Assembly: GCA_934661135.1 (NCBI GenBank) | Contig: CAKUJA010000015.1 | Coordinates: 1-27,211, forward strand | DNA from: an uncultured Oscillospiraceae bacterium | GTDB lineage: Bacteria; Bacillota; Clostridia; Oscillospirales; Oscillospiraceae | Direction: 5' to 3' | DNA: 27,211 bases | Shown here: one piece after another, positions 1 to 6,461 of the stretch | Numbering within the stretch: the stretch's first letter is position 1 | Layout: every line of letters starts with the position of its first letter | Notes under the pieces: model-generated | Told to the model about the DNA's origin: nothing | Database searches by the model: none | The model's input: only the letters and a program-made list of their open reading frames with translations | Program-made: the position numbers and the translations under genes

Positions 1-2
1 CT

Positions 3-48
3 CGACACCGTTTCCTTTTCTGAAGGAGAAAAGGAAATGGGGTCGAAA
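3..48. repeat. Long inverted repeat at the window edge
   Basis: The arms CGACaCCgTTTCCTTTTC and GAAAAGGAAAtGGgGTCG enclose a seven-base loop. On the plus strand the hairpin is followed by A residues, not T, so it is not a plus-strand terminator. What follows it on the minus strand lies outside the window, so it could be a minus-strand terminator of that side or part of a repeat. Confidence 0.5.
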
Positions 49-148
49 AAACATTCTCCGAATAGAGGCGAAAAGAACGGGGGGCGCAAACGTTCTCCTT
101 TTGAAGAAGCAAAAAAACTGCCGTTATATTCTCTTTCTCAAAGCGCAC

Positions 149-181
149 AAAAAAGACGCCCTCTGCTTCGCAGACGGCATC
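149..181 (-). terminator. Second tandem intrinsic terminator (minus)
   Basis: Read on the minus strand, a stem made of GATGCCgtCTGC and GCAGagGGCGTC-like arms with a short loop is followed by TCTTTTTT. It lies just downstream of the terminator at 186-217 and probably acts as a back-up for the same transcript. Confidence 0.7.
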
Positions 182-185
182 CAAT

Positions 186-217
186 AAAAAAACACACTGC
201 TCCTAACAACAGTGTGT
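186..217 (-). terminator. Intrinsic terminator of the structured RNA
   Basis: On the minus strand ACACACTG pairs perfectly with CAGTGTGT across a 10-nt loop, followed directly by TTTTTT. This is a canonical rho-independent terminator and marks the 3' end of the transcript that starts near position 600. Confidence 0.85.
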
Positions 218-600
218 CTGATCGGCATACAGGGAGAGCTCGTCCTGCAAGCGTTCATCCTTTGGCGCCTTTCGGCGTCCAGACAGCAATTCTTCTGACT
301 TGCACTCTGGAGAATCCTCCGATTCTCCGCGTCCGTTTCCTACCTTCTCACAGGGATTCCCCCCGCAATGGCTACCTTTCGGTCACGCAGCAGCTTGCTG
401 CTTCAGAACGGCCTCGTGCGCACAGCTCCGGTCGAGTGGCTTGGTTAACCTTTCCTTTTTCATCGCGACCCGCTTTCAGCGACCCGCGATTACACGTCCT
501 CGGATGTGGCAATATGAACTTGTTCCGCACACAGCGCTCCATTCTCTTTGAAGGAACTTCAAAGAGAGAACCGCGCGCGGTTCTTCGGTTCTGTCGAACC
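186..600 (-). ncRNA. Candidate free-standing structured RNA of about 410 nt, family unknown
   Basis: No convincing protein is encoded here, but the minus strand has a near-consensus promoter (607-635), a dense set of perfect stems and two terminators. Visible stems include an 11-bp hairpin (543-567), a 16-bp palindrome (568-583), a 6-bp outer stem with an inner stem (462-490), an 8-bp stem with a GGAG loop (309-328) and a GAAA-capped stem (264-280). I checked it by eye for RNase P RNA, tmRNA, SRP RNA and 6S hallmarks and found none. A short stretch (GGGAATCCCTGTGAGAA, then ACGGAC, then AGTCAGAAGA) recalls parts of a cobalamin aptamer, but the GCCACTG box is missing. It appears to be an independent transcript rather than a leader, because no gene follows before the tandem terminators. 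A covariance-model search would settle its family. Confidence 0.55.
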
Positions 601-606
601 ATGTTC

Positions 607-635
607 AATATACACCATTCTGGTTCTCATTGCAA
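607..635 (-). promoter_or_regulatory. Sigma-A-type promoter of the structured RNA
   Basis: On the minus strand a TTGCAA -35 box (630-635) and a TATATT -10 box (607-612) are separated by exactly 17 nt, predicting a start near position 600. It is divergent from the thioesterase promoter, whose -10 box begins at 695. Confidence 0.65.
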
Positions 636-692
636 GAAATTTCTTCCTCTCCGCCAAATTCTTTTAGCCTATATCCTTTTCCACCGCTTTCT

Positions 693-700
693 GCTATAAT
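693..700 (+). promoter_or_regulatory. Extended -10 promoter for the thioesterase operon
   Basis: TGCTATAAT is a perfect extended -10 element about 40 nt before the thioesterase start. No good -35 box is seen 16-18 nt upstream, which is usual for extended -10 promoters. Confidence 0.55.
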
Positions 701-739
701 GGTGAAAAACTGCGGCAGCTCTGCCGCCAGGAGGTTCCT

Positions 740-1465
740 ATGGAAAATTCGTACTCGCGTTCGTTCCTTCTCTCGCCGGATTGGTGCGGCATGACCGGCC
801 GGATGTCTCCGCTTGCGCCGTTTACGATCTTTCAGGCGCTTGCGTCCGAGCACGCCGAGCAGCTCGGCGTCGGCTTTGGCGCCATGGCCTCCCGCCGCGA
901 ATTCTGGCTGACAGTGCATACCCGCGTCGACCTCCTTGCCCACGCCCATCTGCTCCAGTCGCTCACCGGAGAGACGTGGCCGGAGCACTGCGGCGAGTCC
1001 GACCTCCGCTGCTATCGCAGCTACCGTCTCACCGCCGGTGACCAGACCGTTGCCGTCGGCCGCACCCAATGGGCAGTGCTGGGCAGCGACGGCAAGGTCG
1101 TCCCGCTCGGCGCGTCCGGCTTCCCGACGGAGCTGCCGCTGCGTACCGATCCTGCGATCGACGCCGCGCCCACCCGCTTCCGCGACAATTTCACCCCCGA
1201 GCAGGCGCTCTTTTCCTACACCGTCCGTTCCACCGACATCGACGTCGGCCGCCATATGAACAATGTCGCCTATGTCCGCCTGCTGCTCGGCTGCATCCCC
1301 GCCGCAGAGCTGGAACAGGTCAAATCGATGGAGGTGCACTACGCCGCCCCCTGCCTCGAAGGAGAGCAGCTCACGGTCTTTGCCTTCCGCGAAGGCGATC
1401 TGCTGCGCCTTGCCGTCAAGCGCCCGGACGGGCACCATGCCGTCCTCGCCGCCATCCGGTTCTGA
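740..1465 (+). CDS. Acyl-ACP thioesterase
   Basis: This 241-aa protein resembles the double-hotdog acyl-ACP thioesterases (PF01643 type), which release fatty acids from acyl carrier protein in the cytoplasm. The clearest signature is the second hotdog motif STDIDVGRHMNNVAYV near residues 161-177, matching the family pattern D-x-D-x-N-x-H-x-N-N. The Asn normally two residues before the His is Gly here (VGRH), although His and the following NN are kept. The N-terminal half carries the paired hotdog with REFWLTVHTRV near residues 53-63. The ATG is preceded by AGGAGG at good spacing. The gene is followed after 2 nt by a phosphopantetheinyl transferase, which activates carrier proteins, so the pair makes sense as a small acyl-carrier-protein operon. 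Family assignment is firm; chain-length preference cannot be read from sequence. Confidence 0.88.
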   Translation: MENSYSRSFLLSPDWCGMTGRMSPLAPFTIFQALASEHAEQLGVGFGAMASRREFWLTVHTRVDLLAHAHLLQSLTGETWPEHCGESDLRCYRSYRLTAGDQTVAVGRTQWAVLGSDGKVVPLGASGFPTELPLRTDPAIDAAPTRFRDNFTPEQALFSYTVRSTDIDVGRHMNNVAYVRLLLGCIPAAELEQVKSMEVHYAAPCLEGEQLTVFAFREGDLLRLAVKRPDGHHAVLAAIRF

Positions 1466-1467
1466 CC

Positions 1468-2028
1468 ATGCATCTATTCTGGAAGGACATTCACTCCGTC
1501 TCGCCGGAGCAGATCTCTCTGCTCCCGTCGGAGCGGCAGGCGCGCATCGCCCGCTGCCGCAATCCCGAGGACGCGCTGCGTCTGCTCGCCGCCGGTCTGC
1601 TTCTGCGCGAGCACCTCGGCGTCGAGCGTGACGACGACCTGCGCTATCTCCCGAACGGAAAACCCGTTCTCTCTGCCCCCGAGGCCCCCCAATTCAGCCT
1701 GAGTCACAGCGGCAGCCTTGCCGTATTGCTTGCCGCAGACTGCCGCAATTGCCGCTGTGGGGTCGATGTCGAACCCGTAAACCGTGCCGCAAGCGCTGCC
1801 GTAATCTGCCGCACGCTTGCCGCAAGCGAAATTTCGTCCTCCAAAACCTTCTCCTGGTTCTGGACGCGGAAAGAAGCAACTTCCAAGCTGCTCGGGAACG
1901 GAATTTTTCTTGATTTTCGATCATTTTCCGTACTAAATAGCGAAATTTTCACATTTGACCGCCCCATTGCCCTTTCCACCGAAATTCTCCGCGGCCATTT
2001 CATCAGTTGCGCAATCGAATTGCCGTAA
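1468..2028 (+). CDS. Sfp-type 4'-phosphopantetheinyl transferase
   Basis: This 186-aa protein should transfer the phosphopantetheine arm of coenzyme A onto a serine of acyl or peptidyl carrier proteins. The family motifs appear in order: NGKP (63-66), FSLSHSG (76-82), the Mg2+-binding GVDVE (98-102), and WTRKEATSKLLG (132-143), which holds the W-x-x-KEA-x-x-K signature. It is short beside Bacillus Sfp (about 224 aa) but has the core. The start is the ATG two bases after the thioesterase stop, so translation is probably coupled. An in-frame upstream extension overlaps the thioesterase in another frame and has no homology. No polyketide or peptide synthetase is in the window, so the carrier-protein partner is unknown; it could serve fatty acid synthesis. 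The GC content of the last third falls compared with the first two thirds. Confidence 0.88.
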   Translation: MHLFWKDIHSVSPEQISLLPSERQARIARCRNPEDALRLLAAGLLLREHLGVERDDDLRYLPNGKPVLSAPEAPQFSLSHSGSLAVLLAADCRNCRCGVDVEPVNRAASAAVICRTLAASEISSSKTFSWFWTRKEATSKLLGNGIFLDFRSFSVLNSEIFTFDRPIALSTEILRGHFISCAIELP

Positions 2029-2030
2029 AA

Positions 2031-2074
2031 AGTTCACAGTTACCATGATTTTAATGATAACTGCGAACTTTTTT
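2031..2074. terminator. Bidirectional terminator between convergent operons
   Basis: AGTTCaCAGTTA pairs with TAACTGcGAACT; TTTTTT follows on the plus strand and the complement of the upstream A run gives TTTTT on the minus strand. It ends the thioesterase/transferase operon and the convergent minus-strand catabolic operon. Confidence 0.8.
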
Positions 2075-2120
2075 ATATAATTTCAGCCGTTTTCCTAAAT
2101 TTCGTTATTTTCAGAACTTT

Positions 2121-2876
2121 TTACCCCACTAAATACCCGCCATCCACCGGAATGACCGCTCCGCCGAGATAATTACTCGCATCTGACGCCAAAAACACAC
2201 ATGGTCCCTTCATATCCTGCGGTGTCCCCCAGCGCCCCGCCGGAATTCTTCTCAAAATATTCTCATTCTGGTCGCTTTTCTGCAAATCTGCACACAAATC
2301 CGTCGCCATAAATCCGGGTGCCAGGCAATTCACGTTGATTCCGTGCGGCAGCCACTCATTGTTCAGCACCTTCGCCAGCTCCGTCACTCCCGCTTTCGAC
2401 ACTGCGTAAGCCGGTATTTTTGTCCCGCCAAAAAAGGCCGACATCGACGAAATCAGAATGATTTTCCCATATTTTTGAGGAATCATCCGCTTTGCCGCCT
2501 GCTGACATAGCGCAAATACCGAGCGCAGATTGACCTGCATCACCTCGTCCCACGTCTCCAAAGGAAAGTCCTCCGCCAGCCCGCGCCGCTGAATCCCGTG
2601 CGCCGCCACTAAAATTTGCGCTGTGCCGCCAAGTGCCGCTTCGCACTGCGCAATGCACGCCGCAACTTGCCGCTCCGAGCGCAAATCTGCCCGCACCCAG
2701 CAGCACAGCAATCCCCTTTTGCGGTATTCCTCCGCTGCCGCAATCACCCGCTCGCTCCCGCTAACAATACAAACCTCGCACCCTGCTTCCAGCAATCCCT
2801 CCGCCATCGCGTGTCCAAGGCCGCGCGATCCACCGGTTACGATCGCCTTCCGGCCTGTCAAATCAAATAAGTTCAT
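2121..2876 (-). CDS. KduD-like SDR dehydrogenase (2-dehydro-3-deoxy-D-gluconate 5-dehydrogenase/gluconate 5-dehydrogenase group)
   Basis: This 251-aa classical short-chain dehydrogenase has the Rossmann motif TGGSRGLG (14-21), Asn116, Ser144, Tyr157 and Lys161 of the catalytic tetrad (YAVSK), and the KduD-type C-terminus RIPAGRWGTPQDMKG followed by VDGGYLVG. The usual NNAG after the fourth strand is AAHG, as in relatives of this group. KduD enzymes oxidise or reduce the C5 carbonyl of deoxy-keto sugar acids with NAD(H). It is the last gene of the LysR-linked operon, separated from the binding protein by a perfect hairpin at 2900-2930. AAGGAGG sits 6 nt before the ATG. SDR membership is certain; the KduD substrate is a family-level guess, since none of the other pectin or glucuronate genes (KduI, KdgK) are nearby. 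Confidence 0.85.
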   Translation of the reverse strand: MNLFDLTGRKAIVTGGSRGLGHAMAEGLLEAGCEVCIVSGSERVIAAAEEYRKRGLLCCWVRADLRSERQVAACIAQCEAALGGTAQILVAAHGIQRRGLAEDFPLETWDEVMQVNLRSVFALCQQAAKRMIPQKYGKIILISSMSAFFGGTKIPAYAVSKAGVTELAKVLNNEWLPHGINVNCLAPGFMATDLCADLQKSDQNENILRRIPAGRWGTPQDMKGPCVFLASDASNYLGGAVIPVDGGYLVG

Positions 2877-2899
2877 CTTGTCCTCCTTGACATGGCTTG

Positions 2900-2930
2900 C
2901 CGGGCAGAGCGGAAAATCCGCTCTGCCCGG
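2900..2930. repeat. Perfect 14-bp intercistronic hairpin
   Basis: CCGGGCAGAGCGGA and its exact complement flank an AAA loop. A T run (TCTTTTTT) follows only on the plus strand, where no gene needs it; on the minus strand it lies between the binding-protein stop and the KduD-like gene without a T run. It may stabilise or set off the upstream message, or terminate antisense plus-strand transcription. Confidence 0.75.
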
Positions 2931-2945
2931 TCTTTTTTCACACTT

Positions 2946-4298
2946 TTATCGCTCGCTCCACGTAGGCACCGGGAAGATAGCCGTCTCAATTTCCGGCCAA
3001 ATCGTGACATAGGTGCCTCCCTGGACCTGCGTCATGATGCCCGCCGCATAGATATTCTGGCCGCGCTCATCAAATTTCACGCCCTCCCACGAGCAGATCA
3101 TCGACTCCGACCCCATGTCTGTCGCTTTTGCCGCATCGCGCAGCGCATCGTGATCTGTGCTGCCGGCGCGCTCCAGCGCATCCACCAGCGTAAAGAATGC
3201 CTGCATAGCTCGCGCATAGTTGCCGTTCATGCCGCAGCCAACCGCATCGATGCACATCTGGTTCATCTCCGCCACCCACGGCTTGTCCGAAACCGAGTCG
3301 AGACTCCACGTATTTTCCGTCATCAGATATTCTGCCGTATCGCCGACGGTGTCAAAGAACTCCGTGGAGATGAAGCCGCCGCGCGCGGTGATGACAGATT
3401 TGAAGTTGATGTCCATTTCCTGCATAGTCTGCAGGAAGATGATCGACGCCGGATTCTGCGCGAAAATCAGCAGCACATCCGCGCCGCAGGACTTGAGCTT
3501 CATGCACTCGGCGGACAGTGTCGCCGCGTCGGTCGGATAAATGATCGAGGTACCGATCGTGTAGTTCCGCTCCTTCGCTTCCTTCTCGCAGAATTCCACA
3601 AACATACTGCCGCCGTCATCGTCGGAGCCGCAGATCGCAACACTCTCAATACCGAGCGATTCACGGTAGAGGTCAAGGTAGTCATAGGTCGACGCAATCA
3701 GCGTGCTGTCACACGGACCGACATGGAAGAAATATTCCAGTCCACGGTCGATCAGCGTATCCGAGGAGGACTCGCCGTTGAAGAACGGCACACCGTGCCG
3801 CTCGGCAACCGCGCTCGCCGTCTTGGTGCCGCTGGAAAGGTCGCATCCCACAATAGCCACCACGTTTTCATTGGTAATCAGGCGCTCCGTCTCCGTCGCG
3901 GCAACCTCGGCGCTGCCCTGCGTATCCGCGGTTATAATCTCGATCTTCGCGCCGCCAAGGCTCTGAATGCCCTCGGTCTTAGCGCCGGGGAAGTCGATGT
4001 CATACGAGCCGTTAATGATCTCTGCCGCGACCTTCAGACAGCCGACTGCTTCGTTGCCGGATGACGCCGTGTTTCCGGTCAGCGGATAGACAACGCCGAT
4101 CTTGATCGTCTTTTCGCTGCTTTCTGTGCCGCTCTGCTCCGTAGCTGTTTCTGTCTGCGCGGTCGCAGCATCCGCTGCCTGCTGATTATCCGTATTTGCG
4201 GACTTGGTCTCATTCCCGTCAGACGCGCAGCCGGCCAGAAGTCCCATCAGCATTCCGATCGCAAGAAGCAATGTCACCCATTTTCTGGTATTCTTCAT
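2946..4298 (-). CDS. Branched-chain amino acid (Liv)-type ABC substrate-binding lipoprotein
   Basis: This 450-aa protein begins with a lipoprotein signal peptide (LLLAIGMLMGLLAGC, lipid Cys24), a Ser/Thr/Gln-rich linker to about residue 65, and then a Peripla_BP_6 (LivJ/LivK-type) domain starting IKIGVVYPLTGNTASSG. Such proteins bind amino acids, amides or small organic acids at the outer face and deliver them to LivHM permeases. VAIVGCDLSSGTKTASAVAE is the typical second-strand region of the fold. No LivH, LivM, LivG or LivF gene lies in the window, so its membrane partner must be elsewhere or it has another role. AAAGGAGG precedes the ATG. It sits between the aminotransferase and the KduD-like dehydrogenase of the LysR-linked operon, which implies that it collects that pathway's substrate. 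Confidence 0.88.
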   Translation of the reverse strand: MKNTRKWVTLLLAIGMLMGLLAGCASDGNETKSANTDNQQAADAATAQTETATEQSGTESSEKTIKIGVVYPLTGNTASSGNEAVGCLKVAAEIINGSYDIDFPGAKTEGIQSLGGAKIEIITADTQGSAEVAATETERLITNENVVAIVGCDLSSGTKTASAVAERHGVPFFNGESSSDTLIDRGLEYFFHVGPCDSTLIASTYDYLDLYRESLGIESVAICGSDDDGGSMFVEFCEKEAKERNYTIGTSIIYPTDAATLSAECMKLKSCGADVLLIFAQNPASIIFLQTMQEMDINFKSVITARGGFISTEFFDTVGDTAEYLMTENTWSLDSVSDKPWVAEMNQMCIDAVGCGMNGNYARAMQAFFTLVDALERAGSTDHDALRDAAKATDMGSESMICSWEGVKFDERGQNIYAAGIMTQVQGGTYVTIWPEIETAIFPVPTWSER

Positions 4299-4356
4299 AT
4301 CCGTTTCCTCCTTTTATTGATTTGCTGTTTCCCAGCAGAATTCCGTATGCGGCGGC

Positions 4357-5541
4357 TCACAGCCGCACCATAAATGCGGCAATCCGCCGCAACCCCTCCT
4401 GAATCTGCGCTTCGCTTGCCGCAAACGACAGCCGAATGCAATTTGCACTGCTCGCACCGAACGCCCCGGCCGGAACCGCCGCAACATCCGCTTCCTCCAG
4501 CAGCCGGTTTGCAAATGTGCTGCCGTCCATCCCGGTTGCCGACACATCCACCAGCACATAGAATGCGCCCTGCGGTACCGTATGTGTCAGTCCATTGATC
4601 TTTGACAGTTCCTCGTCAAGCAGGGTACGTCTGCGTGCGAAAGCCTCGACCATCCGCTGCACCGCCTGCTCCGTCTCCGGCAGCTCCATCGCCTGCGCCA
4701 TGCCGATCTGGCTGAACGTCGGCTCACAGGTTGTCGAATACTGGTGCGTCACGGCCACGGTACGCATCAAGGCTTCATCCGCCGCAATGTACGCCATTCT
4801 CCAGCCAGTCATCGCATATGTCTTGGAAAAGCCGTTCATCGTCAGCGTCCGCTCCCGCATCCCCGGGAAGGATGCCACGGCATAAAACTCCGCGCCGCTG
4901 TACACAATCCGGCTGTAAATCTCGTCAGCCAGCACCAGAAGGTCATATTCACAGGCTATCTTACAGACCGCTTCCAGCGTCTCCTTCGTGTAGACCGCGC
5001 CGGTCGGGTTTCCGGGGTTGTTTAGAATCAGCAGCTTTGTCCGCGGCGTGATCGCGGCGCGCAGCGCATCCGGGTCAATCTGAAAGCCGTCTTGAAACCG
5101 CGTCTGCACGATCACCGGCTGTCCGCCGGCCGCCGTCACCATATTGGTGTAGTGCATAAACGCCGGTTCAAACAGGATGACCTCATCCCCGGGGCCTACG
5201 GCGGAAAAGATCGCGTTATTTAATCCCTCCGCGCCGCCGCAGGTCACAATAATCTCCCGCTCCGGATCATACTGCACACCGTAGCGCGCGGCAAAGTCGC
5301 GGCTGATCGCCTGCCGGAGCGCAAGCACGCCGCGCATCGGCGCATAATGCGTCTGGTTGGCCTGCAAGGCACGGATGGTCGCTTCCCGGATGGGTGCGGG
5401 CGTATCGAAATCCGGCTCCCCCATCGTAAAAAATACGATTTCGTGTCCGGCCTGCTTCCGTGCCGCAGCCTTTTCGTTAAATGTCCGAATCGGGGACAGG
5501 AACATGGTCTCAAACCGTTTTGGTGGTGACTGCATTCTCAT
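4357..5541 (-). CDS. PLP-dependent class I/II aminotransferase (aspartate aminotransferase fold)
   Basis: This 394-aa fold-type I aminotransferase should move an amino group between an amino acid and a 2-oxo acid. Visible residues are GEPDFDTP (41-48), NPGNPTG (175-181), the PLP-contacting D206 of ADEIY, the Schiff-base Lys240 in NGFSKTYAMTGWRMAY, and the C-terminal IRLSFA with the carboxylate-binding Arg. The length is normal for the family. The ribosome site TAAGGAG overlaps the stop codon of the upstream lyase gene (7-nt gap), so the two are likely coupled. Spacing would suit the second ATG (5535) better than the first (5541), so the first two residues are uncertain. The substrate is not predictable from sequence; the neighbouring DapA-type lyase suggests that it acts on, or makes, a 2-oxo acid. 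Confidence 0.88.
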   Translation of the reverse strand: MRMQSPPKRFETMFLSPIRTFNEKAAARKQAGHEIVFFTMGEPDFDTPAPIREATIRALQANQTHYAPMRGVLALRQAISRDFAARYGVQYDPEREIIVTCGGAEGLNNAIFSAVGPGDEVILFEPAFMHYTNMVTAAGGQPVIVQTRFQDGFQIDPDALRAAITPRTKLLILNNPGNPTGAVYTKETLEAVCKIACEYDLLVLADEIYSRIVYSGAEFYAVASFPGMRERTLTMNGFSKTYAMTGWRMAYIAADEALMRTVAVTHQYSTTCEPTFSQIGMAQAMELPETEQAVQRMVEAFARRRTLLDEELSKINGLTHTVPQGAFYVLVDVSATGMDGSTFANRLLEEADVAAVPAGAFGASSANCIRLSFAASEAQIQEGLRRIAAFMVRL

Positions 5542-5548
5542 ACTCTCC

Positions 5549-6442
5549 TTACTGCAACAGCTTCATCTGTGTCAGAATTGTCCGAAGCTGCGTTCGCTCG
5601 TCGTCTGTCAGCGCACCCGTCGGCAGCTTGCAGGCTCCTGCGTCCACACCGATCATGTGCAGCGCTTCCTTGATAACCGCCGGGAACGAGCCGAGCGAAA
5701 ACGCAATCCGCAGCGGCACCAGCTCAAACTGTGCTTCCCGCGCGGCCAGATACTCGCCCGCGATGAACTTGTCGTAGATGTCGGCCACCAGCCGCGGTGC
5801 CACATTGGCGCAGGCCGCTACCGCACCGGAGACACCGGAGCAGAGCGCCGCAAAAATCAGCGAATCACGCCCCATCAGCACACGGAAATCGTCCTGATGC
5901 CGCGTGCGGCGGAGAATCTCCACCGTATTGGTCAGGTCGCCGGTCGAGTCCTTCATCGCAACGATGTTTTTGATCTGCGCCAAACGCTCCACCGTCGCGG
6001 GTTTTAATGTCAGATTGGTCTTAGGCTTATTATCATAAAGAATCACCGGCAGCGACGTGCTCTCCGCAATCGTCTTATAATGCCGATACAGTTCCTCCTG
6101 CGTCAGGCTGATAAAATACGGTGTCAAAACCGAAACCGCATCCACCCCCGCCTGCTCTGCCAGCTCCGTCAGGTGAACGGCGTCGCGCGTGGTCACTCCC
6201 GTTGCCCCGGCATAGACCGGCACGCGGCCGCGAACCTCGTCGACGGCAATCCGGAACAGCTCGCTGTGCTCCTCCGGACTGAGCGCGTAGAATTCGCTCG
6301 TCGTCCCGGCGACAAATACGCCATGGACGCCGCCGTCAATCACATGGTTGATGATCCGGCGGAGTGCGGCCTCGTCCACATTCTGCTGCGCGTCAAACGG
6401 CGTCACCAGCGGAACAATGATACCGTGCGGTGCTTGATTCAT
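5549..6442 (-). CDS. DapA-family (class I aldolase/dihydrodipicolinate synthase-like) lyase
   Basis: This 297-aa TIM-barrel protein carries the family Schiff-base Lys164 (VAMKDSTGD) and the equivalents of the dihydrodipicolinate synthase triad: Thr47/Thr48 in GTTSE, Tyr109 in TPYF and Tyr136 in LYDNKP. The usual YNxP is YDNKP, which points away from lysine synthesis and toward one of the other pyruvate- or 2-oxo-acid-using lyases. In context it probably cleaves or deaminates a catabolic intermediate. The ATG at 6442 is chosen because AAAGGA sits about 10 nt upstream; a GTG at 6451 is in frame but lies almost on top of that site. It is 19 nt after the M24 gene and is coupled to the aminotransferase downstream. 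Family is certain, reaction unknown. Confidence 0.87.
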   Translation of the reverse strand: MNQAPHGIIVPLVTPFDAQQNVDEAALRRIINHVIDGGVHGVFVAGTTSEFYALSPEEHSELFRIAVDEVRGRVPVYAGATGVTTRDAVHLTELAEQAGVDAVSVLTPYFISLTQEELYRHYKTIAESTSLPVILYDNKPKTNLTLKPATVERLAQIKNIVAMKDSTGDLTNTVEILRRTRHQDDFRVLMGRDSLIFAALCSGVSGAVAACANVAPRLVADIYDKFIAGEYLAAREAQFELVPLRIAFSLGSFPAVIKEALHMIGVDAGACKLPTGALTDDERTQLRTILTQMKLLQ

Positions 6443-6461
6443 TAAAAACACATCCTTTTTT

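Noticed and set aside
186..430. Cobalamin riboswitch on the minus strand
   Set aside because: Parts resemble the aptamer (GGGAATCCCTGTGAGAA, ACGGAC, AGTCAGAAGA), but the invariant GCCACTG region and the usual length between blocks are missing, and no cobalamin gene follows before the tandem terminators. Kept as an unassigned structured RNA.
37..1438. Open frames of 220 aa (plus) and 277 aa (minus) across the start of the window
   Set aside because: The first runs through terminators and stems with no family similarity; the second is the antisense of the thioesterase. Composition looks like non-coding or shadow frames.
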